Shown here in pieces: positions 1 through 6,936 of a stretch of 16,512 bases of DNA. Within the stretch, counting starts at the first letter, position 1; each line of letters opens with the position of its first letter. Made by a program: the position numbers and the translations under genes. Source of the DNA: DATMTS01 sp035564555 (GTDB lineage Bacteria > Actinomycetota > Actinomycetes > Actinomycetales > Microbacteriaceae); the NCBI GenBank assembly GCA_035564555.1, contig DATMTS010000049.1, forward strand, positions 1 through 16,512, read 5' to 3'. The notes beneath the pieces were generated by a model. That model was not told the origin of the DNA. It worked only from the letters and a program-made list of their open reading frames with translations, and made no database searches.

Positions 1-1
1 C

Positions 2-418
2 CGCGACATCGACTTCGACCGTCGTCGGATAACGGTCCAGCGATCGGCAACGCAGGTCGATGGCCACGTCATTCTCGGCACACCCAAGAGCTGGGAGCGG
101 CGATCCGTTCCTCTACCCAACGTCGTCGCCGAGCCGATGCAGGATGCCGTCGCCGGAAAATCAAGGGACAATCTGATCTTCGAACGACCGCACGGCGGCT
201 TCCTCGGACGTCCGCACCATCGTGAACACAGGCCCTCGTGGTTCGCTCTGGCGGTAAGCGCGGCCGGCCTCGACTACATGACTCCGCACGACCTTCGACA
301 CACCGCCACCGGTCTCGCCGTGAGCGCTGGCGCGAACATCAAGGTGCTGCAGAAGATGCTCGGCCACAAGAGCGCCGCGATGACGCTCGACGTCTACGCG
401 GACCTCTTCCGACGATGA
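2..418 (+). CDS. Tyrosine recombinase/phage-type integrase, C-terminal part (5' end outside window)
   Basis: The frame is open from the left edge, so only the last 138 residues are seen. They form the catalytic domain of a tyrosine site-specific recombinase, which cuts and rejoins att sites through a covalent 3'-phosphotyrosine. Visible catalytic residues: the beta-hairpin Lys in GTPKS (codon 86-88), the HxxR box in PHDLRHT (His 287-289, Arg 296-298), the second His in LGHKS (365-367) and the nucleophile Tyr in DVYADLF (395-397). The first catalytic Arg and the N-terminal arm-binding and core-binding domains must lie to the left. The gene points at a tRNA-Lys whose 3' end faces it, the usual layout of an integrase beside its attachment site. 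The visible part is not broken, so the enzyme may be functional. The family is certain; which element it belongs to (prophage or ICE) cannot be seen. Confidence 0.93.
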   Translation, partial: RDIDFDRRRITVQRSATQVDGHVILGTPKSWERRSVPLPNVVAEPMQDAVAGKSRDNLIFERPHGGFLGRPHHREHRPSWFALAVSAAGLDYMTPHDLRHTATGLAVSAGANIKVLQKMLGHKSAAMTLDVYADLFRR

Positions 419-577
419 CCTCGACGCTGTAGCCAGGCGTCTGGATGACGCAGTAGCGAAATCAGATGTGGGCAAAACGGGGGCAAACCGCCCATCCACG
501 CGCTGACGGCGAAAACTGAAAAGGCCGCGATCCCAGCGTTTGAAAGGGATTGAAGCCTTCTGTCATTCCGTGCGAAC
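419..577. other. Integrase-to-tRNA intergenic region, presumed att arm region
   Basis: This 159-bp non-coding stretch separates the integrase stop from the encoded CCA end of the tRNA. It is less GC-rich than its surroundings, with several A-runs. It contains two direct GGGCAAA repeats (470-476 and 481-487). I see no convincing gene and no clear intrinsic terminator. By position it should hold the integrase-binding arm of the attachment site; this is inferred from the layout. Confidence 0.5.
470..487. repeat. Tandem GGGCAAA direct repeat, candidate integrase arm-type site
   Basis: GGGCAAA occurs at 470-476 and again at 481-487, starts 11 bp apart, about one helical turn, just after the integrase gene. 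Short direct repeats with helical spacing near an att core are typical arm-type binding sites for the integrase N-terminal domain. The role is inferred. Confidence 0.4.
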
Positions 578-653
<76 letters not shown>

Positions 654-759
654 GAAGTGCGGGCTAACCCGAACCGAGGCACAACACTAGCATCCCGAAG
701 CCGCCGGATGCCAGTTGAGCACGCCCTCGAGGCCGCCGCTGCTGGGTAGTCTGGATGCC

Positions 760-1575
760 GTGACCGACACCGCATCGTCCGACTCCCTCGCGGCGGATCT
801 GAGCCTCGCTCTGCGACTGGCCGACTGCGCCGACACGATCTCGATGGCGCGCTTCCGGGCGAACGATCTGCACGTGACCACGAAGCCCGACCGTACGCAC
901 GTGACCGATGCCGACCGAGCGGTGGAGCGCGCCATCCGTGCGACGCTCGGCTCCGAACGTGCCGCAGACGGCATCCTCGGCGAGGAGTACGGCGGCTCCC
1001 CGGCGGCCGGGCGGCAGTGGATCATCGACCCGATCGACGGAACGCACAACTACGAGCGGGGGCTGCCCGTCTGGGGAACACTGATCGCCCTCGCGGTCGG
1101 CGGCGAACCCGTGCTCGGAGTCGCCAGCGCGCCGGCGCTGGGAAAGCGCTGGTGGGCGGCCCGCGGTCACGGCGCCTGGGCGCAGGAGGCCGGCCGTGAG
1201 CCCTATCGCATCCGGGTCTCCTCCATCGGCGACCTCGCGGATGCCTCGATCAGCTTTCAGAGCATCCGTCAGTGGGACTCGCGCGGTTATCTCGACCGAC
1301 TCATCGATCTGAGCAGGAAGGTATGGCGCGATCGCGCATACGGCGACCTGTGGTCCTACGCCTTGCTGGCTGAGGGGATGATCGAGGTGGTCGGCGAGTT
1401 CGGGGTGCACCCCTACGACGTCGCCGCGCTGATTCCGATCGTCGAGGAGGCGGGAGGCCGATTCACCTCGGTCACCGGTGGCGCCGCGCTATGGGATCCG
1501 GCGCCGCTTGCGACCAACGGCGTGCTGCACGAGGCTGTGCTCGAAGCCCTCGCCGGACAGGAGCCGGCGGATTAG
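760..1575 (+). CDS. hisN: Histidinol-phosphatase, inositol monophosphatase fold
   Basis: Mg-dependent phosphatase of the inositol monophosphatase superfamily. In actinobacteria this HisN type dephosphorylates histidinol phosphate in histidine synthesis. From the GTG at 760 (271 aa) the metal-site motifs are: the GEE box at residues 74-76 (LGEEYGG), WIIDPIDGTHN with Asp90 and Asp93, and the third Asp (Asp220) in YDVAALIPIVEEAGG. The N-terminal stretch DLHVTTKPDRTHVTDADRAVE is typical of the HisN subgroup, as I recall it. A TTG at 715 in the same frame would add 15 poorly conserved residues; neither start has a strong RBS, and I prefer GTG because the family usually starts close to this point. 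A general inositol-phosphate phosphatase is the main alternative. The inositol catabolic genes are over 6 kb away, so no functional tie is implied. Confidence 0.88.
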   Translation: MTDTASSDSLAADLSLALRLADCADTISMARFRANDLHVTTKPDRTHVTDADRAVERAIRATLGSERAADGILGEEYGGSPAAGRQWIIDPIDGTHNYERGLPVWGTLIALAVGGEPVLGVASAPALGKRWWAARGHGAWAQEAGREPYRIRVSSIGDLADASISFQSIRQWDSRGYLDRLIDLSRKVWRDRAYGDLWSYALLAEGMIEVVGEFGVHPYDVAALIPIVEEAGGRFTSVTGGAALWDPAPLATNGVLHEAVLEALAGQEPAD

Positions 1576-1633
1576 GGGTCGATCGCACGAAGCGCCCGAG
1601 CGCAACGCCGAGCCGGTCATCGACGCCGACCTG

Positions 1634-2503
1634 GTGCGCGCCCTGATCGCCGACCAGTTTCCGCAGTGGGCGGCATTGCCGGTTCGGCAGGTGCTGCCCG
1701 GAGGCTGGGACAACCGCACCTTCCGCCTCGGCGACGAACTGAGCGTTCGACTGCCGAGCTCCGACGGCTATCTGCAGCAAGTCGAGAAGGAGCAGCGTTG
1801 GCTGCCTGTTCTTGCCCCGCTGTTGCCGCTCCAGATCCCCGAGCCGGTGGCCCGGGGCGTACCGTCCGCCGGCTTTCCTCGTCCCTGGTCGGTCTATCGT
1901 TGGATCGACGGGGAGCCCGTCTCTGCGGACTCCGCCGGCAACGCATCGTCGCTGGCCTTCGGTGTGGCGCGATTCATGAACGCCTTGCGCCGTATCGATC
2001 CGATCGGCGGCCCGGCACCCGGCGAGCACAACTTCTGGCGTGGCGCGCATCCGGAGGTGTACGCATCCCAGGTCGACGACGCCCTCGCCGCGCTCGGCGA
2101 CACCGTCGACGTCGAGGGTGCGCGCGATGTGTGGCGGACGACGATGAGAGCGCGGTCGCAACGTCGGGTCTGGTTCCACGGCGACATCGCGCCGGGCAAT
2201 CTCTTGTTGCGCGAGGGAGAATTGGCGGCGGTCATCGACTTCGGCACGTCGGGCGTCGGCGACCCCGCCTGCGATCTTGCCATCGCCTGGAGCGTTTTCG
2301 GCGGCGCGGCGCGCGCATCGTTCCGAACCGGGCTCGGCGCATGGTGGGACGACGAGCTGTGGGCGCGCGGGCGTGGCTGGGCGATCTGGAAAGCGCTCAT
2401 CGTCGCAGCCGGCTCTGCCGGCGCCCACGACCCGCAAGCCGAGGCGGCCCGTGCGCGCAGAGCGATCTCCGAGATCATCGCGGACCATCGGGCGACCGGC
2501 TGA
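1634..2503 (+). CDS. Aminoglycoside phosphotransferase (APH) family protein
   Basis: APH/choline-kinase-like phosphotransferase of unknown substrate; most chromosomal members are not resistance enzymes. From GTG 1634 (289 aa) there is a nucleotide-binding N-lobe with PGGWDNRTFRLG, the catalytic loop HGDIAPGNLL (His182, Asp184, Asn189) and the metal-binding Asp202 in VIDFGTSGVGDPACDL, so the key residues are intact. The start is uncertain. Family-like sequence (IDADLVRALI) seems to begin before 1634, but the same frame has no ATG, GTG or TTG between the hisN stop and 1634; the next are TTG 1508 and GTG 1478, which would overlap hisN by 68 or 98 bp. No good RBS precedes any of them. The gene follows hisN closely and may be read from the same transcript. 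I am sure of the family, not of the start or substrate. Confidence 0.85.
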   Translation: MRALIADQFPQWAALPVRQVLPGGWDNRTFRLGDELSVRLPSSDGYLQQVEKEQRWLPVLAPLLPLQIPEPVARGVPSAGFPRPWSVYRWIDGEPVSADSAGNASSLAFGVARFMNALRRIDPIGGPAPGEHNFWRGAHPEVYASQVDDALAALGDTVDVEGARDVWRTTMRARSQRRVWFHGDIAPGNLLLREGELAAVIDFGTSGVGDPACDLAIAWSVFGGAARASFRTGLGAWWDDELWARGRGWAIWKALIVAAGSAGAHDPQAEAARARRAISEIIADHRATG

Positions 2504-2515
2504 ACGCGTCGCCCA

Positions 2516-2812
2516 CTACGTCTCGGCGCGAAGCCTCCCGGGGAGGAACGGCAGCAGCGGCGCCCGGTAGACGAACCGCGACGGTCCTTGGGGGTCGACC
2601 TCCACCGAAGCCGAGCCGAAGGTCCAGAGCCGGTTGTAGAGAAAGACCCCCACGGTCGTCGGTCGATCGGATGCCACCTGCCAGGTGCCGCTACCCCATT
2701 GCGCGGGATGGCCTCGACCGTCGAATCGCACGGTGGGCTTCGGGTACCACCCAAGGCCTGGTTTGCGCAGAGTGAGCACGATACGTCGCGGATCGGGAAC
2801 GGGCTCGGGCAC
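2516..2812 (-). CDS. Small conserved-looking protein of unknown function
   Basis: A 98-aa protein read from a GTG at 2812, convergent with the APH-family gene with only 12 bp between the two stops. I do not recognise the family. It is rich in aromatic residues and proline (GLGWYPKPTVRF, VGVFLYNRLWTFGS, APLLPFLPGRL) with no signal peptide, membrane segment or Cys metal site. It reads like a compact beta-rich fold: alternating hydrophobic residues and Gly/Pro turns, and no low-complexity Arg runs of the kind shadow frames show. The long overlapping reading frames on both strands here are Arg/Ser-rich and look spurious, which supports this one. It is divergent from the glycosyltransferase operon, sharing a 190-bp upstream region. 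Function unknown. Confidence 0.66.
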   Translation of the reverse strand: MPEPVPDPRRIVLTLRKPGLGWYPKPTVRFDGRGHPAQWGSGTWQVASDRPTTVGVFLYNRLWTFGSASVEVDPQGPSRFVYRAPLLPFLPGRLRAET

Positions 2813-2889
2813 GAGCCCAGCCTAGGTCCACTCGCCATGATCGTTGTTGATGGATGCTCATCGTCCGGAATACCCCGGTTGGGGGGAGA

Positions 2890-2912
2890 CCACTAGTGGG
2901 GGTTTGTCCCCC
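2890..2912. repeat. Palindrome CCACTAGTGG overlapping a G5/C5 hairpin
   Basis: CCACTAGTGG (2890-2899) is a perfect 10-bp palindrome. It shares two bases with an inverted repeat GGGGG-TTTGT-CCCCC (2898-2912). Both lie just upstream of, or over, the -35 proposed for the glycosyltransferase operon. A short CCCC-ggtt-GGGG repeat sits at 2873-2884. This could be an operator; no regulator can be named. Confidence 0.4.
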
Positions 2913-2931
2913 GCCTTGTCCTCATTAGCGT
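2904..2931 (+). promoter_or_regulatory. Candidate promoter of the glycosyltransferase-GH18 operon
   Basis: A -35-like TTGTCC (2904-2909) is followed after 16 bp by a -10-like TAGCGT (2926-2931). This would start transcription near 2938 and leave a leader of about 65 nt before the ATG at 3003. It is a match to the housekeeping sigma pattern by eye only. Confidence 0.4.
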
Positions 2932-3002
2932 GGACACCTAGAGAGCTACCCGAACGCGCGACCCGAAAGTGCGAGCTCTTCCCGAAGGACACATACCCGA
3001 TC

Positions 3003-5294
3003 ATGAGTTCTACGCAGTTCCGTCCTGCCCGAAAACGACAAGCCGGTGCCGAGCGCCGCACCGAACCGCTACCCACGGTTCACCCGAAACCATCTGACGC
3101 CAAGATCACGTGGAGCCGAATCGCGATCGTGCTCACCGTGGTGTTCTGGGCGACCTACCTGGTGACCACGATCATCCGTCAGTTCATCGACAGTGGAACC
3201 GAGAACTTCCGCTTCACGATGGAGGCCGTCGGGTACACGATCGTCGTCACCTTCTTGACGTTCTCGGCGCTGATGTATCTGGTCGCGCGTCAGGGTGCGT
3301 TGCAGCGCTTCAAGAAGCATGTGCGGGTGCCGCGGGCCGAGCTCGACCGCCACTTCGCAACCAACCAGCCCTCGATCACGGTGCTGGTGCCCTCGTATGC
3401 CGAAGAGCCCGAGGTGGTGCGGATGACGCTGCTCTCGGCGGCTCTTCAGGAGTACCCATCGATGAGGGTGGTGCTGCTGCTGGACGATGATCCGAACCCG
3501 ACCGACCCGGTCGCGCAGGAGCGGCTGAAGGTCACTCGCAACCTCCCCGTCGAGATCAGCACGCTGCTCGCAGAGCCCCGCACGCGCTTCTTCGACGCTC
3601 TGCTGCGCTTCGAGATGAGCGACTCCGGAACGTTCGCCTCGACCGAGGCATCGCGCGAGCTGGCGGCGCACTACGTATGGGCCGCGGGCTGGCTGCACTC
3701 GCAGGCCCGAGCCCATCAGGTCGACGACCACGTGGACCTCTTCTTCACCGAGCAGGTGCTGCGCGGCCTGGGCGACGCACTCGACCTTATCGCGCGCGCC
3801 CTGAACGCTTCACTCGATGAGGGAGCCGCGCTCTCCACCGAACGCGTCGCGCAGTTCTACCGCCGGCTCGCCTGGACCTTCGACGCCGAACTCGCCGTGT
3901 TCGAGCGCAAGCAGTGGGCGTCCCTCTCGCACGAGGCGAACAAGGCGATGAATCTGAACGGCTACATCGGGCTGATGGGCGGCACCTACCGGGTCGAGGA
4001 GACCCCCCAGGGTCCTATCCTCACCCCGACCGCGGCGCGCCGCCCCGGCGACATCGAGATCCCGGACAGCGACTTCCTGCTCACTCTCGACGCCGACTCG
4101 ATCCTTCTGCGCGAATACTGCCTTCGCCTCACCTATTTCCTGCAGCAGCCGGACAACTCCCGCGTCGCCGTCACCCAGACCCCGTACTCGTCGTTCCGCG
4201 GGGCCGGTACGCGAATCGAGCGTCTGGCCGGCGCGACCACCGACATCCAGCACGTTCTGCATCAAGGGCTGAGCCATTTCGGGGCGACCTTCTGGGTGGG
4301 TGCCAATGCCGTGATCCGCAAGCGCGCTCTCGAAGACATCGTCGAGACGGAGTTCGTGGGCGGCTTCGAGGTGCGCCGGTACATTCAGGACCGCACCGTG
4401 ATCGAAGACACTGAATCGAGCGTGGATCTCGGGACGCACGGCTGGACCCTGGTCAACTACCCCGAACGCCTGAGCTACTCCGCCACGCCGCCCGACTTCG
4501 GCTCCTTGATCGTGCAGCGGCGGCGCTGGGCGAACGGCGGTCTGCTCATCCTGCCGAAGCTGTGGCGCCAGGTGCGTGAACGCAAACGCCAAGGACAACT
4601 GGTCTCGCGCACGGAACTCATGCTGCGAATCAACTACATGGCATCCCTCACCTGGGCCAGCTTCGGCCTGATCTTCCTGTTGGCATACCCGTACGACGGT
4701 CGTCTGCTGAGCCCGTTGGTGCTGCTTGCCGCTCTGCCGTATTTCGTCGCCATGGCCAGCGACCTGCGCTACGCCGGCTACAAGGCATCCGACGTGTTCC
4801 GAATCTACGGATTCAACCTGATCCTGCTGCCGGTGAACCTCGCCGGCGTGCTCAAGTCGATCCAGCAGTCTCTGACCGGCAAAAAGATCCCGTTCGCCCG
4901 CACGCCCAAGGTGAAGAACCGCACGGCTTCTCCACTCATGTACGTGCTCACCCCGTATCTGATCATCGCCTTCTCGCTGTTCACGCTCTGGCGTGACGTC
5001 AACGCGGAGAACTGGGGCAACGCCGCATTCGCGGCCTTCAACGCCATCCTGGCGATCTGGGCCACGGTGTCGTACATCGGCGTGGGTAATTCGATCGTGG
5101 ATCTCTGGCTCGGCCTGACCAAGCCGCTCTATGTCGAACGCGGCCGCAGACGCCCGGCACCCGCAGGGCAGCCGGCCACCGCCGCGCTCAATTGGCGCTC
5201 CGTGCTCTACCACGGTCATGACGCCGGCGACATGCCGCACCTGGGAGACGACGCACACGGTGTCGTCGTCGACTCAGCGAAGCAGGCAGCCTGA
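3003..5294 (+). CDS. Membrane-embedded family 2 glycosyltransferase (polysaccharide synthase-like)
   Basis: Processive-type GT2 enzyme, 763 aa, expected to build a polysaccharide from a sugar nucleotide at the membrane. The ATG at 3003 is chosen because GAAGGA lies 13 nt upstream and upstream codons in the frame look non-coding. Predicted membrane helices lie near residues 37-58 and 76-95, then about five more between 545 and 700. Catalytic motifs in order: VLVPSYAEEPEV (about 127-138), DDD at 161-163, LTLDADS (DAD 363-365), the acid/base region IEDTESS (Glu468, Asp469) and QRRRW at 505-509, the acceptor-site QxxRW box of cellulose/chitin/hyaluronan synthases. About 200 residues separate DDD from DAD, far more than in compact synthases. 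No PilZ domain is visible. It overlaps by one base with a GH18 gene, so the two probably act together. Product unknown. Confidence 0.88.
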   Translation: MSSTQFRPARKRQAGAERRTEPLPTVHPKPSDAKITWSRIAIVLTVVFWATYLVTTIIRQFIDSGTENFRFTMEAVGYTIVVTFLTFSALMYLVARQGALQRFKKHVRVPRAELDRHFATNQPSITVLVPSYAEEPEVVRMTLLSAALQEYPSMRVVLLLDDDPNPTDPVAQERLKVTRNLPVEISTLLAEPRTRFFDALLRFEMSDSGTFASTEASRELAAHYVWAAGWLHSQARAHQVDDHVDLFFTEQVLRGLGDALDLIARALNASLDEGAALSTERVAQFYRRLAWTFDAELAVFERKQWASLSHEANKAMNLNGYIGLMGGTYRVEETPQGPILTPTAARRPGDIEIPDSDFLLTLDADSILLREYCLRLTYFLQQPDNSRVAVTQTPYSSFRGAGTRIERLAGATTDIQHVLHQGLSHFGATFWVGANAVIRKRALEDIVETEFVGGFEVRRYIQDRTVIEDTESSVDLGTHGWTLVNYPERLSYSATPPDFGSLIVQRRRWANGGLLILPKLWRQVRERKRQGQLVSRTELMLRINYMASLTWASFGLIFLLAYPYDGRLLSPLVLLAALPYFVAMASDLRYAGYKASDVFRIYGFNLILLPVNLAGVLKSIQQSLTGKKIPFARTPKVKNRTASPLMYVLTPYLIIAFSLFTLWRDVNAENWGNAAFAAFNAILAIWATVSYIGVGNSIVDLWLGLTKPLYVERGRRRPAPAGQPATAALNWRSVLYHGHDAGDMPHLGDDAHGVVVDSAKQAA

Positions 5295-6910
5295 TGGGCC
5301 GCCGCAAGCACCAGCCCGAAGGCCTGGGCGCGGCCGGTCCGCAGTCTGCGACAGCCGTCGAGCCCGGGCGCCGATTGTCGCCTCTGCGTGTCATCGGAGC
5401 GATCGTCGTGGCGGTGCTCGTCATCACGGGTGGCATCGTCGGTTTCCAATGGTGGAGCGCGCGTGCGTCCGTCGATGTGAAGCCGTGGTTCGCCTCGTAC
5501 GTCGACGTGACCGCGACGCCTCGGTTCGCTTTCGAGAATCTGGGCGCCACGAAGACGCAGGACGCCGTGCTCTCATTCATCGTCTCGTCACAGTCCGACG
5601 CGTGCACGCCGTCCTGGGGCGGCGCATACACGCTCGACCAGGCGCGCGGCGCACTCGACCTCGATCGCAGGATCGCCAGGCTGCAGCAGCAGGGCGGCAC
5701 CGTCGCAGTCTCGTTCGGAGGATTGAACAACGACGAACTGGCCGTCGGGTGCAGCGATGTGTCGCAGCTGCAGAAGGCGTACGCCAGCGTGGTCGACCGC
5801 TACAAGGTGGGGACCATCGACCTCGATCTCGAGGGCTCCGGGCTCGGCGACACTGCCGTGAACGAGCGCCGAGCTGCCGCGATCGCCGCGCTGCAGAAAG
5901 AGCGCCGCTCGGCAGGGAGCGGCCTCGCCGTCTGGTTGACCCTTCCGGTCGCGCCCAGCGGCATGACCTCGCAGGCGACGGACGCGATCGACTCCATGAT
6001 CAAGGCCAAGGTCGACATCGCCGGAGTCGACGTGATGGTGATGGACTACGGCGCTGCCAAACCGCAGTCGCAGACCATGCTTGCCGCGTCCGAGGCCGCC
6101 ATCTCGGCCGCGCAGCACCAACTCGGCGTGTTGTACGACCGCAACAAGCTGCACCAGAGCGACCCGAGCCTGTGGGCGAAGATGGGTGCGACGCCGATGA
6201 TCGGTCAAAACGATGTGAAATCGGAAGTGTTCACGCTCAGCGACGCGAGCGCCTTCAACCTGTGGGCCAAGTCGAAGGGGCTCGGCCGCATGTCGATGTG
6301 GTCGGCGAACCGCGACAAGGTCTGCGGCTCCAACTACGTGAACACTGCCATCGTCTCGGATGCCTGCAGCGGGGTCGCACAGGGCAAGCAGACGTTCGCG
6401 TCGGTGCTCGCCAAGGGCTTCGACGGCCACATCGTGCTGGGCAAGTCGTCGGTGACCACAGCGGAGCCGACCTCGACCGCCGCGGTGAAGGATGACCCGG
6501 CTCACTCGCCCTATCAGATCTGGGCTGCCGCCAACTCCTATCTGAAAGGCACCAAGGTCGTCTGGCATCACAACGTGTACGTCGCGAAATGGTGGACGAA
6601 GGGCGACGTGCCGGACAACCCGGTGCTGAACTCCTGGGAGACGCCATGGCAACTCGTCGGGCCGGTTCTACCGGGAGAGACTCCGATTCCGCAGCCCACT
6701 CTGCCTGCCGGCACGTACGCCGACTGGTCGGGAACCGGTCAGTACAACAAGGGTGCCCGTGTGCTGTTCGGCGGCGTGCCGTTCGAGGCTAAATGGTGGA
6801 CGCAGGGTGACAGCCCGGCGGCAGCCTCGTCAAGCCCGGATTCCTCACCCTGGTCTCCCCTCACGCAGGACGAGATCGACAAGATCACGGGTGCCACCGA
6901 CGCCGGCTGA
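5294..6910 (+). CDS. Membrane-anchored GH18 (chitinase-like) protein with two CBM5/12-like modules
   Basis: A 538-aa protein with a short basic cytoplasmic N-terminus, one hydrophobic helix (about residues 32-55) acting as anchor or uncleaved signal, then an extracellular GH18-like barrel. It begins with FASYVDVT and carries the SxGG box (SFGG, 140-143), the catalytic strand IDLDLE (Asp176, Asp178, Glu180) and MDY (250-252). Glu180 and Asp178 are the acid and its partner for substrate-assisted hydrolysis of N-acetylated sugars. The first Asp of the usual DxxDxDxE is Gly here. Two C-terminal modules, about 403-455 and 474-525, each contain AKWWT, a hallmark of CBM5/12 chitin/cellulose-binding domains. 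The ATG overlaps the glycosyltransferase TGA (TGATG), implying coupled translation. Likely role: trimming or releasing the polymer made by its partner. A free-standing chitin-degrading role is less likely given the membrane anchor. Confidence 0.87.
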   Translation: MGRRKHQPEGLGAAGPQSATAVEPGRRLSPLRVIGAIVVAVLVITGGIVGFQWWSARASVDVKPWFASYVDVTATPRFAFENLGATKTQDAVLSFIVSSQSDACTPSWGGAYTLDQARGALDLDRRIARLQQQGGTVAVSFGGLNNDELAVGCSDVSQLQKAYASVVDRYKVGTIDLDLEGSGLGDTAVNERRAAAIAALQKERRSAGSGLAVWLTLPVAPSGMTSQATDAIDSMIKAKVDIAGVDVMVMDYGAAKPQSQTMLAASEAAISAAQHQLGVLYDRNKLHQSDPSLWAKMGATPMIGQNDVKSEVFTLSDASAFNLWAKSKGLGRMSMWSANRDKVCGSNYVNTAIVSDACSGVAQGKQTFASVLAKGFDGHIVLGKSSVTTAEPTSTAAVKDDPAHSPYQIWAAANSYLKGTKVVWHHNVYVAKWWTKGDVPDNPVLNSWETPWQLVGPVLPGETPIPQPTLPAGTYADWSGTGQYNKGARVLFGGVPFEAKWWTQGDSPAAASSSPDSSPWSPLTQDEIDKITGATDAG

Positions 6911-6932
6911 GCGATTCTGGCGGCTCGGTGGC
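6893..6932. terminator. Candidate bidirectional terminator hairpin between convergent genes
   Basis: GCCACCGA (6893-6900) pairs with TCGGTGGC (6925-6932), and GCCG (6902-6905) with CGGC (6921-6924), giving a 12-bp GC-rich stem with one bulged C and a 15-nt loop. It covers the end of the GH18 gene and the 26-bp gap before the stop of the convergent regulator. There is no T-tract, so it would be an actinobacterial-type hairpin without a U-run. Confidence 0.45.
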
Positions 6933-6936
6933 GCAC

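Noticed and set aside
161..499. 112-aa minus-strand frame over the integrase
   Set aside because: Shadow of the integrase, which has all catalytic motifs on the plus strand; this frame has no motif.
654..759. Promoter for the tRNA-Lys or hisN
   Set aside because: No hexamer pair with acceptable spacing could be picked out by eye on either strand.
760..1575. Linking the inositol-monophosphatase-fold gene to the inositol catabolic operon
   Set aside because: Over 6 kb apart with unrelated genes between, and its sequence fits histidinol-phosphatase better.
1472..2488. 338-aa minus-strand frame opposite the APH-family gene
   Set aside because: Arg/Gly-rich composition and no motifs; the plus strand has clear kinase residues.
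1894..2838. 314-aa minus-strand frame overlapping both the APH gene and the small unknown gene
   Set aside because: Ser/Arg/Pro-rich shadow; the 98-aa frame within the same region is a better protein.
2844..3002. Upstream extension of the glycosyltransferase reading frame
   Set aside because: The 53 extra codons lack coding character, cover the likely promoter, and the ATG at 3003 has a nearby GAAGGA.
3810..5258. 482-aa minus-strand frame opposite the glycosyltransferase
   Set aside because: His/Arg/Gly-rich antisense frame of a high-GC gene with no domain.
5131..6495. 454-aa plus-strand frame overlapping the synthase end and the GH18 gene
   Set aside because: Arg-rich out-of-frame reading; the GH18 frame carries SxGG, IDLDLE and AKWWT motifs.
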